Part shown: positions 1-10,311 of the stretch, in pieces | How positions within the stretch are numbered: position 1 is the stretch's first letter | How the letters are laid out: every line of letters begins with the position of its first letter | Notes under the pieces: model-generated | Told to the model about the DNA's origin: nothing | Databases searched by the model: none | The model's input: the letters and a program-made list of their open reading frames with translations, nothing else | NCBI GenBank assembly: GCA_945947155.1 | Contig: CAMEXM010000012.1 | Span: 1 to 38,717 of the forward strand | Direction of reading: 5' to 3' | Source of the DNA: Polynucleobacter meluiroseus | GTDB taxonomy: Bacteria; Pseudomonadota; Gammaproteobacteria; Burkholderiales; Burkholderiaceae | DNA: 38,717 nt | Made by a program: the position numbers and the translations under genes

Positions 1-953
1 TAACCCAAGTGATCCATCATCATAGAGGCGCTCCAAATTTGGCCGATCGGGTTGGCAATCATCTTGCCAAAGATATCGGGTGCAGATCCATGCACAGGCT
101 CAAACAGCGATGGAAATAATCCTTCGGGATTAATACTGCCGGATGGCGCTACTGCAATGGTGCCGGTACAGGCAGGGCCTAAATCAGACAGAATATCGCC
201 AAACAAATTACTGGCCACGACGACATCGAAGCGGTCTGGGTTCATCACAAACTGTGCTGTCAAGATATCAATGTGGTACTTATCGCTTTTAACATTCGGG
301 TACTTTTTGGCCATTGCCTCAACCCGCTCATCCCAATACGGCATCGTGATCGCAATACCGTTCGACTTGGTTGCAGACGTCAGGTGTTTTTTATCTCGGC
401 TCTGGGCTAAGTCATAAGCAAACTTCAGGATACGATCAACTCCGTGGCGTGTAAAAACGGATTCTTGCAAGACAAATTCCCGATCCGTATCGGGGAACAT
501 TTTTCCGCCCACGCTAGAGTACTCGCCTTCGGTATTTTCGCGTACGACAAAGAAATCAATGTCACCGGGTTTGCGATTCGCGAGTGGGCAAGGCACACCC
601 GGCAGTAAGCGGACGGGGCGTAAATTGACGTACTGATCAAAGCCGCGGCGGAACTGAATCAAGCTACCCCAGAGCGATACATGGTCTGGAAGTACATCTG
701 GCATGCCAACGGCGCCAAAGAAAATGGCATCGTATTGCATTAGGGTATCAAACCAATCGTCCGGCATCATCTTGCCGTGCTTGAGGTAGTAATCGCAACT
801 TGCAAAGTCGAAGTGATCAAACTGCATCGGAATACCCAATTTTCTGCTGACCGCCTCCAAGGCGCGCAGTCCCTCGGGCATCACTTCTTTGCCGATACCA
901 TCTCCTGGAATGATGGCAATTTTGGGATTCTGAACTATTTTCTGTGCTTTCAT
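1..953 (-). CDS. dmlA: D-malate / tartrate dehydrogenase (isocitrate/isopropylmalate dehydrogenase family), C-terminus truncated by window edge
   Basis: Reverse-strand frame open to position 1, so absent from the ORF track. Reads MKAQKIVQNPKIAIIPGDGIGKEVMPEGLRALE...WGSLIQFRRGFDQYVNLRPVRLLPGVPCPLANRKPGDIDFFVVRENTEGEYS...NLFGDILSDLGPACTGTIAVAPSGSINPEGLFPSLFEPVHGSAPDIFGKMIANPIGQIW, characteristic of the DmlA/TtuC family. ATG at 953. Confidence 0.9.
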   Translation of the reverse strand, partial: MKAQKIVQNPKIAIIPGDGIGKEVMPEGLRALEAVSRKLGIPMQFDHFDFASCDYYLKHGKMMPDDWFDTLMQYDAIFFGAVGMPDVLPDHVSLWGSLIQFRRGFDQYVNLRPVRLLPGVPCPLANRKPGDIDFFVVRENTEGEYSSVGGKMFPDTDREFVLQESVFTRHGVDRILKFAYDLAQSRDKKHLTSATKSNGIAITMPYWDERVEAMAKKYPNVKSDKYHIDILTAQFVMNPDRFDVVVASNLFGDILSDLGPACTGTIAVAPSGSINPEGLFPSLFEPVHGSAPDIFGKMIANPIGQIWSASMMMDHLG

Positions 954-1049
954 GGCGGGCTTTGTGAGGGGGAGTTAGACGGAGTGCAGGGCAGCACATT
1001 GATTGGGGTTATTTTACAAGCCTTGCTGTGGAGGAATAGGCTAATGCCA

Positions 1050-1715
1050 CTAACTGATGGCTCGCCGAATCGCATCCCGCCCCGGCTTACCCTCGGCAAT
1101 CGAGTCTGAGTCGGCATTCGGGGTGTTTTCAATCGTTTCGAGCACAGCCTCCTGCATGCGGATATTGTCCTTAGGGCAGATCGGCGCGCCGTAACTGGCC
1201 CAACGCTTCAGTAAGGTCACCTCGTAACCGCACTGCCCGCACTTGGCTTTATTGCGACTGGCATTGCTTGGTCGTGGAGGCGGAAAGGCAATCGCCTGAT
1301 GGGGGTATGGCCCCAGTTCCTGACCAATCATCATCAACCGTACTACCAAGGCCTCGCTGGCGTGGGCCATGCGTGCAGGGCCCTCTAAGCCCAATGCCTG
1401 GGCTATCCCCTTGAAATCCTCGCCGTGGCCGCTAAAACAGTCGTCCACCGCATGGCAGAGCTCATGAACCAAGGTGTCTAGCAACTGAACCGGCTCATCC
1501 AACTTGGGGGAAATAAAAATCTCATTCACGCCATCGCCTGAGCGCTCGCGAGGCCAGCACTGACCCAAGGTAGTACGCGGACTGCTAGAAGCCGGAAAGC
1601 CGCAGGACACGCGAACCGGCGGAATCGCATACCCCGCCTTTGAAAATATCGGCTCAAGGCGTCGAACCGCCTCTTGTAACCAGGCTTCGCGGTTGATGTT
1701 GTGGGGAATGGCCAT
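1050..1715 (-). CDS. SprT-like zinc metalloprotease-type protein
   Basis: Contains HELCHAVDDCFSGHGEDF (HExxH) and a C-terminal CGQCGY...CPKD zinc ribbon-like segment. ORF extends to 1874, but MAIPHNINREAWLQEAV (ATG at 1715) is the more plausible start. Confidence 0.8.
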   Translation of the reverse strand: MAIPHNINREAWLQEAVRRLEPIFSKAGYAIPPVRVSCGFPASSSPRTTLGQCWPRERSGDGVNEIFISPKLDEPVQLLDTLVHELCHAVDDCFSGHGEDFKGIAQALGLEGPARMAHASEALVVRLMMIGQELGPYPHQAIAFPPPRPSNASRNKAKCGQCGYEVTLLKRWASYGAPICPKDNIRMQEAVLETIENTPNADSDSIAEGKPGRDAIRRAIS

Positions 1716-1799
1716 AAAAGTGAAAAAAAGGGGGGATAAAAAAACAGGGGTGAACTGAGCTGAATTGCGATCATACGCCAGCGCCATTAGAATATACGC

Positions 1800-3110
1800 A
1801 TGAAAGATCTTGAAAGCCTCAGCGCATCCGATGCCGCCCTCGCCCTTGCCCAAGGAAAGATAAAGGCAGAGCATTTGGTCTTGGCGTGTTTAGACCGTAT
1901 TGGGCAACGCGAACCCACCATCAAGGCATGGGTAAGCCTTGGCAAAGAAAATGCCATCGTACGTGCACGGCAGCTCGACCGCGGAGCATCGACCGGTCTT
2001 TTGCATGGGTTACCCATTGGCGCCAAAGACCTCTTTGATACCTACGACCTGCCCACGACCTATGGCTCGCCCATCTACAACAAGCACCAACCGACGACGG
2101 ACGCAGTCTCGATTGCCTTGATGCGCAAAGCGGGTGGCATTATTTTGGGCAAAACCGTGACAACGGAATTTGCAACCTTTAAGAGCGGCCCCACTGCCAA
2201 CCCCCACAACACCGCCCATACTCCCGGCGGCTCCTCCAGTGGCTCTGCTGCTGCCGTAGCCGACTTTATGGTTCCCTTGGCTACCGGCACCCAAACGGCC
2301 GCATCCATCATTCGTCCTGCGAGCTTTTGTGGTGTGATTGGCTATAAGCCGAGCTATGGCAAAGTCAGTATTGCAGGCGTTAAAAGCCTCTCGATTTCAT
2401 TGGATACCATGGGCTGTTTTGGCAGAACCGTAAGCGATGTTGCCTTAGGCGTAGCAGCGATGAGCGGCGATCACCATTTGGCCACGATCGATACGCTGCA
2501 TCACAAACCACGCATTGCGCTTGCGAATACAGTGCATTGGCCCTTGGCGCAAAAAGAAACCCATACCGCAATGGCTTTAGCTCGCTTTGCCGCAAATACC
2601 ATCAGCCACCATGGCATTACCGAAGCAAGCTTGCCCGCCTTGTTTGACGGCTTAGCCGCCGCACAAGGCCGCATCATGACTTCAGAAATGTCCCGGAGTT
2701 TGCTATTTGAGCGGATGCATTACCCCAAGCTACTCAGCAGCCTGATAACGGCGCAACTCATAGATGGTGCCGCTTTACCCTATGAAGCCTACACCGCCGA
2801 TTTAATTTATGTTGCGCAAGCGCGGCAAGCGATGGATCAGTTTTTTACAGACTGCGCTGATGTCATCATTACCCCAAGCGCTATCGGCGAGGCTCCTGCT
2901 ACCAAGTCCCATACTGGCGATCCCATTTTTTGCCGCTCGTGGTCGGCATTGGGATATCCCTGTATCAATATCAATGTCAGCACAGGACCAAATCATATGC
3001 CGGTAGGAGTGCAACTGGTTGCAGGACTTGGACGCGACCGCTTATTACTCAGCACCGCAAAGGCATTTGTAGGGGCGCTAGCTGACCCCGCTTCGCGCGC
3101 CCAAGCCTAA
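1800..3110 (+). CDS. Amidase signature family protein (GatA-like)
   Basis: Amidase signature GGSSSGSAAAVADFMVPLATGTQTAASIIRPASFCGVIGYKPSYG; also GLPIGAKDLFDTYDLPTTYGSPIY. Confidence 0.88.
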   Translation: MKDLESLSASDAALALAQGKIKAEHLVLACLDRIGQREPTIKAWVSLGKENAIVRARQLDRGASTGLLHGLPIGAKDLFDTYDLPTTYGSPIYNKHQPTTDAVSIALMRKAGGIILGKTVTTEFATFKSGPTANPHNTAHTPGGSSSGSAAAVADFMVPLATGTQTAASIIRPASFCGVIGYKPSYGKVSIAGVKSLSISLDTMGCFGRTVSDVALGVAAMSGDHHLATIDTLHHKPRIALANTVHWPLAQKETHTAMALARFAANTISHHGITEASLPALFDGLAAAQGRIMTSEMSRSLLFERMHYPKLLSSLITAQLIDGAALPYEAYTADLIYVAQARQAMDQFFTDCADVIITPSAIGEAPATKSHTGDPIFCRSWSALGYPCININVSTGPNHMPVGVQLVAGLGRDRLLLSTAKAFVGALADPASRAQA

Positions 3111-4228
3111 CGCTGACCAATACGCACAGCACCAAATACCGCCTGTGCTTCCGCAGGTAAACACCGCCAGTACTGCTCGCTAGCATGCACTTCGCCTTTA
3201 AGGGCTGCTGCTGCTTCCCAGGCCCAGCGCGGCTTATATAGAAACGCCCTAGCGAGAGCGATCAGATCAGCATCGCCCCGCTCCAAAATGGCCTCTGCTT
3301 GCTGCGGACTGGTAATTAATCCCACGGCAATGGTAGGCAAGCCAGCATGCGCTTTGATTGCTTTCGCAAAAGGCACTTGGTAGTCCGGTCCAATGGCAAT
3401 TTGTTGTTGGCGTGAAATACCGCCCGATGAGACGTGAATAAAATTAGCACCTGCTGCCTTTAAGCGAGCGGCAAACTCGCTTGACTCTTCGGCGGTCCAG
3501 CCGCCATCCATCCAATCCGAAGCCGAAAGACGCAAGCCCAACACCCCCGAATACGCCGCGCGAACGGCTTTAAACAGTTCCAGCGGAAAGCGAATGCGAT
3601 TCTCAAAAGAGCCGCCATATTCATCGCTGCGTTGGTTTGCAATCGGCGATAAAAACTGGTGCAGCAAATACCCGTGAGCAGAGTGCAACTCCACCCCGTC
3701 GATACCAATCCGATCAGCGCGCATGGCTGCAGCTACAAATGCATCGATCATCGCCTGCAGTTCGTCTGCGCTCATGGAATGCGGAGTACGTTCATTGGGT
3801 AGCTGCGGAATCTCCGATGGGCCACAGATAGCCCAGCCGCCCTGATCCTCTGCCAGTAACTGACCACCCTCCCAGGGGGTTGCACTCGATGCCTTGCGAC
3901 CAGCGTGCGAGAGCTGGATAAAAACAGGCAATGCTGGTGCTAAGGCACGCGCTCGGTATAACTTATCTTTTAAGGCTGCCTCCGTCGCGTCATCCCATAA
4001 GCCCAGGCAGGCTGGGGTGATTCGCCCTTGGGCCGTAACGGCAGTCGCCTCAATAATGAATAACCCTGCGCCGCTATTGAGTAGATTGCCCCAATGCATC
4101 AGGTGCCAATCCATGGCGCGACCATCCACTGCGGAATACTGGCACATTGGCGCTACCACGATGCGGTTTGCCAGGGTCAAATCACTCCTGGGGGATGCTA
4201 GGGTATAAGAGGAAAAGAGCAGACTCAT
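3107..4228 (-). CDS. NADH:flavin oxidoreductase / old yellow enzyme family (YqjM-like)
   Basis: NRIVVAPMCQYSAVDGRAMDWHLMHWGN, QLSHAGRKAS, GVELHSAHGYLLHQFLSPIANQRSDEYGGSFENRIRFPLE motifs. Confidence 0.92.
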   Translation of the reverse strand: MSLLFSSYTLASPRSDLTLANRIVVAPMCQYSAVDGRAMDWHLMHWGNLLNSGAGLFIIEATAVTAQGRITPACLGLWDDATEAALKDKLYRARALAPALPVFIQLSHAGRKASSATPWEGGQLLAEDQGGWAICGPSEIPQLPNERTPHSMSADELQAMIDAFVAAAMRADRIGIDGVELHSAHGYLLHQFLSPIANQRSDEYGGSFENRIRFPLELFKAVRAAYSGVLGLRLSASDWMDGGWTAEESSEFAARLKAAGANFIHVSSGGISRQQQIAIGPDYQVPFAKAIKAHAGLPTIAVGLITSPQQAEAILERGDADLIALARAFLYKPRWAWEAAAALKGEVHASEQYWRCLPAEAQAVFGAVRIGQR

Positions 4229-4418
4229 TGAAAAAACCTTTTATAGAGGAATATTGAGGAATACAGCTGAACATAGGCGATAGCGATAGAATAATGGGAT
4301 TCAGGATCAATCCGGCACATCGCGGGACCAAACCCCCGATTTGCCGCATAAACCAAGGTATTTCCCCGAAATTAGCCACCAAACCTCATTTAGCTCCAGT
4401 CCACCAGCAGAAAGCCCT

Positions 4419-5945
4419 ATGACAAGCAATAAAACCCCCCCATTTAATTCCAAAGACGATATTGCGCACTTTGTTGGCGGCGCTCTGCACCTGCCCAGTA
4501 ATTCTCGCTTTGGCGATGTGTACCACCCTGCCAGCGGCCAAGTTGCCCGGCGTGTTGCGCTCGCCAGCAAGGGTGATGTCAACGAGGCTGTTGCCTCAGC
4601 TAAAGCAGCCTTTCCGGCCTGGGCGGATACGCCGCCCCTGCGCCGTGCGCGCATTCTATTTAAGTATTTAGAGCTACTGAACCAACACCGCGATGAATTG
4701 GCCGCCATCATCACTGCTGAGCACGGTAAAGTCTTTACAGATGCGCAAGGCGAAGTAACGCGCGGCATTGAGATTGTGGAATTTGCGACTGGCATTCCGG
4801 AGTTACTCAAAGGCGACTATAGCGAGCAAGTCTCTACCGACATTGATAACTGGATCATGCGACAGCCCTTGGGCGTAGTTGCAGGCATTACGCCGTTTAA
4901 CTTCCCAGTAATGGTGCCGATGTGGATGTTCCCGGTAGCCATTGCTTGCGGTAATACCTTCATTTTAAAACCCAGCCCAACCGATCCATCTGCTTCACTC
5001 TTGATGGCTAAATTACTCACTGAGGCTGACCTCCCCAAAGGTGTTTTTAACGTCGTTCAGGGAGACAAAGAAGCGGTGGATGCCTTAATTGAAAATCCCG
5101 ATGTCAAGGCGATTAGCTTTGTTGGCTCGACCCCAATCGCTAACTACATCTACGAGCGCGGGGCACACTTTGGTAAACGGGTGCAAGCCCTCGGAGGCGC
5201 CAAGAATCACATGGTAGTGATGCCCGATGCCGATATTGATAAAGCCGTTGATGCCCTCGTTGGCGCAGCCTATGGCTCTGCCGGTGAGCGCTGTATGGCG
5301 ATCTCGGTGGCTGTTTTAGTAGGCGATGCCGCCGAAAAAATCATGCCTAAACTGATTGAGCGTGCCCGTACCTTGAAGATTAAAAATGGCATGGAGCTCG
5401 ATGCAGAAATGGGTCCGATTGTGACCCGGGCTGCCCTCGATCGAATTACCGGCTACATTGATAAAGGCGTTGCTGCGGGTGCAAAGCTATTGGTTGATGG
5501 CCGCGGTTTTACGGTGCCGGGATCAGATAAGGGATTTTGGTTGGGTGGTACGTTGTTTGATGGCGTTACCCCCGATATGCAAATTTACCTTGAAGAGATT
5601 TTTGGACCCGTTCTCTCTTGCGTACGTGTTGCCAATTTTGCAGAAGCGCTGGATTTAGTTAATACCCATGAATTTGGTAATGGCGTTGCCTGCTTTACCA
5701 GCGATGGCAATATTGCCCGTGAATTTGCTCGCCGCGTTCAAGTGGGTATGGTCGGCATTAATGTACCGATTCCGGTGCCCATGGCTTGGCATGGCTTTGG
5801 TGGCTGGAAGCGCTCGCTCTTTGGCGATATGAATGCCTACGGCAAAGAAGGCGTGCGTTTTTATACCAAACAAAAGAGTGTGATGCAGCGCTGGCCAGAG
5901 AGCATTGCTAAGGGCGCCGAGTTTGTAATGCCCACGTCCAAGTAA
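4419..5945 (+). CDS. mmsA: Methylmalonate-semialdehyde dehydrogenase (CoA-acylating)
   Basis: ALDH family: [75 protein letters not shown] typical of MmsA. ORF track starts at 4341; ATG at 4419 (MTSNKTPP) preferred. Confidence 0.9.
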   Translation: MTSNKTPPFNSKDDIAHFVGGALHLPSNSRFGDVYHPASGQVARRVALASKGDVNEAVASAKAAFPAWADTPPLRRARILFKYLELLNQHRDELAAIITAEHGKVFTDAQGEVTRGIEIVEFATGIPELLKGDYSEQVSTDIDNWIMRQPLGVVAGITPFNFPVMVPMWMFPVAIACGNTFILKPSPTDPSASLLMAKLLTEADLPKGVFNVVQGDKEAVDALIENPDVKAISFVGSTPIANYIYERGAHFGKRVQALGGAKNHMVVMPDADIDKAVDALVGAAYGSAGERCMAISVAVLVGDAAEKIMPKLIERARTLKIKNGMELDAEMGPIVTRAALDRITGYIDKGVAAGAKLLVDGRGFTVPGSDKGFWLGGTLFDGVTPDMQIYLEEIFGPVLSCVRVANFAEALDLVNTHEFGNGVACFTSDGNIAREFARRVQVGMVGINVPIPVPMAWHGFGGWKRSLFGDMNAYGKEGVRFYTKQKSVMQRWPESIAKGAEFVMPTSK

Positions 5946-5994
5946 TTCTTTAGCAAGGTGCTGCCGACTCCAGCGCTTAGGCAGTCCTGAATCA

Positions 5995-6022
5995 AAAATA
6001 GCAACCTTCGGGTTGCTATTTT
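5995..6022. terminator. Bidirectional intrinsic terminator between convergent mmsA and DUF1178 gene
   Basis: AAAATAGCAACC-TTCG-GGTTGCTATTTT perfect 12-bp stem with UUCG-type tetraloop, T-rich tracts on both strands. Confidence 0.93.
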
Positions 6023-6081
6023 CTTTGGTACGTTCTTTATTGGTTCTACTGATTTTTAGCGAGGCAACACGGGTGCAGGAT

Positions 6082-6600
6082 TTACTGTAGGGTGTTTTTT
6101 AAGAGTGGTATGACTGGCAAAGACAGGACTTCGATTCCTTCTTCACGCAATGACTCCGCCTCATCTGCAGTAGTCTGTCCCCGAATGCTGCGCTCGGGCG
6201 ACTCTTTGTAATGAATCTTGCGAGCCTCTTCTGTAAATCCAGAACCCACGTCCTCCGAACGATTCATAAGTTCACGCACCCCGTTTAAAAATGCGGCCTG
6301 TACATGGGCTTGCAATTGGCTATGGTCTGTGCGCGTGATTGCGGCCACTTCATTCTGGTTTGGCTGATTTTCCGCAGGACTTACCTTGGTGAGTGCTACG
6401 GCCTCACTCCTCTGGCCTTCATCCTCTTTGGCGTGTGACTTCGCGATGTGAGGCGCCGATGGCATCCGCGTAATCGCAGTACTGTTGCATAAAGGACAGG
6501 CAAGCATGCCAATGGCCTGCTGGGTGAGGCAATCTTCCTCAGAAGCAAACCATCCCTCAAAGCGGTGATCAAAGGAACAGGATAGGTTATAGACTTTCAT
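6082..6600 (-). CDS. DUF1178 family protein
   Basis: MKVYNLSCSFDHRFEGWFASEEDCLTQQAIGMLACPLCNSTAITRMPSAPHI is typical of the DUF1178 N-terminus. Confidence 0.88.
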   Translation of the reverse strand: MKVYNLSCSFDHRFEGWFASEEDCLTQQAIGMLACPLCNSTAITRMPSAPHIAKSHAKEDEGQRSEAVALTKVSPAENQPNQNEVAAITRTDHSQLQAHVQAAFLNGVRELMNRSEDVGSGFTEEARKIHYKESPERSIRGQTTADEAESLREEGIEVLSLPVIPLLKNTLQ

Positions 6601-6640
6601 ACCATGTAGGTGGGGGCAAAACTGCTAAATTCAATACAGC

Positions 6641-7267
6641 TTAGTTTAATGGTGTTTTAACACCAGCGACCGTGACGACTTGGGGCTTAATCAAACCCTG
6701 GCGGTAGCGGTCCAGCCAATAGGCTGAAATTGTGGTCTTGACGTCGGTGATGGCGCCCTCTTCTACCCAGGCCAGCAATTCCTCGAGGGATGCAGCGAAT
6801 ACATCCAAAAATTCCTCATCGTCAAGCTGACGCTGGCCTTTACTTAACCCCTCGGCTAAATAAATATCGATGAATTCGGTCGAATAGGAAATCACTGGGT
6901 GAATGCGCCGGATATAACTCCATTTTGTGGCGGTATACCCTGTCTCCTCTTGCAATTCGCGCTGAGCACACACAAGGGGATCCTCCCCCAAATCCAATTT
7001 ACCCGCCGGAATTTCCATACATACCCGCGCAACGGGATAGCGGTACTGGCGCTCCAGCAAAACACGTCCATCGTCCAGTAGCGCAAGAATCGCCACCGCA
7101 CCGGGATGCGTGAGGTACTCACGCACTGCTTCGCCGCCATCGGGCAAGCGAACAGTATCGCGTTTCATGTTTAAAAAAATACCACCATAGAGATCGCGGC
7201 TTTCAAGGCACTCTTCTTTCAGATGCGCGTCGCCTTGCGGTAGGTGGTGCAATGATTTTTCAGTCAT
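6641..7267 (-). CDS. NUDIX hydrolase (ADP-ribose pyrophosphatase-like)
   Basis: Nudix box region GKLDLGEDPLVCAQRELQEETGYTATKW. ORF extends to 7354 into nuoN; MTEKSLHHLPQ (ATG at 7267) preferred. Confidence 0.88.
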   Translation of the reverse strand: MTEKSLHHLPQGDAHLKEECLESRDLYGGIFLNMKRDTVRLPDGGEAVREYLTHPGAVAILALLDDGRVLLERQYRYPVARVCMEIPAGKLDLGEDPLVCAQRELQEETGYTATKWSYIRRIHPVISYSTEFIDIYLAEGLSKGQRQLDDEEFLDVFAASLEELLAWVEEGAITDVKTTISAYWLDRYRQGLIKPQVVTVAGVKTPLN

Positions 7268-7314
7268 CAAGAGCGCTCCATAAAAAATCCAGCTAATTAG
7301 CTGGGTTGGGGGTG

Positions 7315-8814
7315 TTAACCGCCAAGCAAGGTGTTTCGCATGACATCCAAACACAAGGCCATTAAAGCACCTGGAAAGATGCCCAAAACCAGAATGGCAA
7401 TGCTATTGAGGCCCAATATGCCACGCGAGATACCAGAACCAGTAATCTCATGTTCGCGCAGTGGTGCATCAAAATACATCACCTTCACAACCCGCAAGTA
7501 ATAAAAGGCGCCGACCAAGGATGCCATTACGGCAATCACGGCCAAGGCGGTGTACTCTGCATCAACCAAGGCTTCTAGCACCGATAATTTGGCGGCAAAG
7601 CCAACCGTCGGCGGTATACCGGCCAAGGAGAACATCATCACCAGACCCATGAATGCAAACCACGGATGCTTTTTATTCAAGCCCTTTAGGCTATCGAGGG
7701 TCTCGCAGTCATAACCTTTTTTCGATAGCAGCATTAACAATCCAAAGCTAGCCAAGGTTGTCAAGGTATACGTCACTGCATAAAACAGCGCCGCACTATA
7801 AGCATGGTCATCGAATACCGACAACATACCGAGCAAGACAAATCCCATTTGGGCAATCGCTGAATACGCCAACATGCGCTTGACGTTGGTTTGCGCAATT
7901 GCCGTCACATTACCAATCACCATCGACAATACCGCCAGCATGATGAGCATCGGCTGCCAATCGCTAAATAGCGGCAGCAAGGTATTGACTAGCAAACGAA
8001 AGAGTAAAGCAAATGCCGCTAATTTAGGCGCAGCCGCAATCAATAAGGTAACCGCAGTTGGAGCACCTTGATAAACGTCTGGCACCCACATGTGAAAAGG
8101 CACGACACCCAATTTAAATGCCAAGCCCGCCATAATAAAGACTAAGCCAAAAGCCATGATTAAGTGGTTAATCCGGGGATCCGCTACGGCTTTAAAAATC
8201 TCAATCAGATCGAGTGAGCCAGTCACGCCATAGAGCATCGACATGCCGTAGAGTAAAAAGCCGGATGCCAAGGCGCCCAGAATAAAGTACTTCATTGCCG
8301 CCTCAGTGCTCTGGGCATTGTCCTGCCGCATCGCAACCAATCCATAGGTTGATAGCGCCATCAGCTCTAGGCCGAGATACAGGGTGAGCAAGTTTGCACC
8401 TGAAATGAGAACGCACTGCCCTAGCAAGGCAAACAAGGCTAAAACCATGAAGTCAGGCCTAAACATGCCGCGATCTACTAAATACTGACGGGAATAGATC
8501 AAGCTGATGAGTAGCGCAAAGCAGGAAGCGGACTTCAATAGGTTTGCCAAGGGATCTGCTTGGAATAAACCCATCATGGCGTAGATTGGCAAGTCAGGAA
8601 TACGCAAAGCGAATACCGTTCCAATCACCAGCAAGAGCAGCAGCGCGCCGTTATATACCAAGTTGGCACCGCGCGGCGTATCAAATACCTCACGCACCAT
8701 ACCATCGGCCGCTAGGGGTGTTTCTTTTACAAAAGCACTCAATACCAGCAATAAGCAGGCCGACAGCAGTATTACTAGCTCGGGTAAAAGAACAATGAGG
8801 TCAAGGATTTCCAT
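7315..8814 (-). CDS. nuoN: NADH-quinone oxidoreductase subunit N
   Basis: Antiporter-like multi-TM protein at the distal end of the nuo operon; [40 protein letters not shown]. Confidence 0.97.
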   Translation of the reverse strand: MEILDLIVLLPELVILLSACLLLVLSAFVKETPLAADGMVREVFDTPRGANLVYNGALLLLLVIGTVFALRIPDLPIYAMMGLFQADPLANLLKSASCFALLISLIYSRQYLVDRGMFRPDFMVLALFALLGQCVLISGANLLTLYLGLELMALSTYGLVAMRQDNAQSTEAAMKYFILGALASGFLLYGMSMLYGVTGSLDLIEIFKAVADPRINHLIMAFGLVFIMAGLAFKLGVVPFHMWVPDVYQGAPTAVTLLIAAAPKLAAFALLFRLLVNTLLPLFSDWQPMLIMLAVLSMVIGNVTAIAQTNVKRMLAYSAIAQMGFVLLGMLSVFDDHAYSAALFYAVTYTLTTLASFGLLMLLSKKGYDCETLDSLKGLNKKHPWFAFMGLVMMFSLAGIPPTVGFAAKLSVLEALVDAEYTALAVIAVMASLVGAFYYLRVVKVMYFDAPLREHEITGSGISRGILGLNSIAILVLGIFPGALMALCLDVMRNTLLGG

Positions 8815-8829
8815 ATTCTTATCTCGGCT

Positions 8830-10296
8830 TTACAGTTTGCTAATCGCAACGTGTTCCAGCAAATGGATGACCGCTGGATGAATGATGTCGGTAAAAGGTT
8901 TTGGATAAACGCCCATCCACAACACACAAATGGAGAGCACTGCCATCATCAGAAACTCACGGCCATTAATGTCGGTTAAGGCATCGACTTCTTTATTGGC
9001 AATGGCCCCAAACAAGACGCGCTTCACCATCCACAAGGAATAGGCAGCACCAAGCATTAGCGCGGTAGCCGCCAGCAAGCCAATCCAAAAGTCATAATCA
9101 ACCGCTGCAAGAATCACCATGAATTCCCCAACGAAGCCGGAAGTTGCTGGTAAACCGCAGTTGGCCATCGCCATAAAGACCATGAAAACAGAGAACTTCG
9201 GCATGCGGTGGATAACGCCACCAAAATCAGCAATTTGACGAGTATGCATGCGATCGTAGAGAACCCCGATCGCCAAAAACATCGCCCCTGAAATAAAGCC
9301 ATGGGAAATCATCTGAATGATGCCGCCCTCAATGCCAAGCGGACTAAAGAGGAAAAAACCTAAAGTGACAAATCCCATATGGGCAACCGATGAGTAGGCC
9401 ACCAATTTTTTCATGTCCTTTTGGACTAAGGCAACCAGACCGACATAGATAACAGCAACCAAAGAGAGGAATATCACAAAGGGGCCGAGGTACATACTGG
9501 CGTCCGGCGCAATCGGCAAAGAGAAACGTAAAAAACCATACGCACCCAGTTTCAGCATAATTGCCGCCAATACAACCGAGCCGCCGGTCGGCGCTTCAAC
9601 GTGCACATCGGGCAGCCAGGTATGCAAAGGCCACATTGGTACCTTGACCGCAAAGGCCATAAAGAAGGCAAAGAAAATGAGGATTTGCTCAACAATATCT
9701 AGGGGAGCGTGATGCCAAGTCTGAATATCAAACGTATTGGTGGCGTTATAAAGATAGAGCATCGCTATTAAGGTAAGCAGCGAGCCAAGCAAGGTGTAGA
9801 GGAAAAACTTAAACGCGGCATAAATGCGGTTTTTGCCACCCCATACGCCGATGATGATGTACATCGGTATTAAAGTCGCCTCAAAGAATACGTAAAACAG
9901 CATGCCATCGAGGGCAGAAAACACGCCAATCATCAAGCCCGACAAAATCATGAAGGACGCTAAGTACTGCGATACTTTTTCAGTGATGGCATCCCATGCG
10001 GCAACAACAACAAAGATGTTAATAAACGCCGTCAGAACCACAAACCAAACTGAAATGCCATCGACGCCCAAATGGTAGTTAATGTCATAACGCTCAATCC
10101 AGCTGAACTTCTCGACAAACTGCATCGCTGCCGTTGTTTCATCAAACCGGAAAACCAGAGGGAGGGTTGCAATAAAACCCAGCACCGATCCGAACAGAGC
10201 CAAGTAGCGCACTCCAGAGGATGGGCGCTCCGATCCATAAATCAAGATGATCAGACCAAAAACGATCGGGATCCAGATGGCGTAAGAAAGAATCAT
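8830..10296 (-). CDS. nuoM: NADH-quinone oxidoreductase subunit M
   Basis: VKVPMWPLHTWLPDVHVEAPTGGSVVLAAIMLKLGAYGFLRF, DMKKLVAYSSVAHMGFVTLG; operon position. Confidence 0.97.
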   Translation of the reverse strand: MILSYAIWIPIVFGLIILIYGSERPSSGVRYLALFGSVLGFIATLPLVFRFDETTAAMQFVEKFSWIERYDINYHLGVDGISVWFVVLTAFINIFVVVAAWDAITEKVSQYLASFMILSGLMIGVFSALDGMLFYVFFEATLIPMYIIIGVWGGKNRIYAAFKFFLYTLLGSLLTLIAMLYLYNATNTFDIQTWHHAPLDIVEQILIFFAFFMAFAVKVPMWPLHTWLPDVHVEAPTGGSVVLAAIMLKLGAYGFLRFSLPIAPDASMYLGPFVIFLSLVAVIYVGLVALVQKDMKKLVAYSSVAHMGFVTLGFFLFSPLGIEGGIIQMISHGFISGAMFLAIGVLYDRMHTRQIADFGGVIHRMPKFSVFMVFMAMANCGLPATSGFVGEFMVILAAVDYDFWIGLLAATALMLGAAYSLWMVKRVLFGAIANKEVDALTDINGREFLMMAVLSICVLWMGVYPKPFTDIIHPAVIHLLEHVAISKL

Positions 10297-10311
10297 GAGA
10301 AAAGCTTCAAC

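Noticed and set aside
777-1109. Numerous ORF-track entries antisense to or overlapping conserved genes (e.g. 777-1109 +, 13858-15021 antisense set, 24801-25142 +)
   Set aside because: These are shadow ORFs opposite strongly conserved genes, have no recognisable family signature, and are expected by chance in a moderately GC-rich coding region.
1718-1752. Homopolymer-rich tract (A7 G6 AT A7 C A GGGG) just upstream of the SprT-like gene, resembling a phase-variable tract
   Set aside because: The reading frame is open through the tract, but the likely start is downstream of it. A single instance in one genome gives no evidence of length variation, and SprT-like proteins are not typical phase-variable loci.
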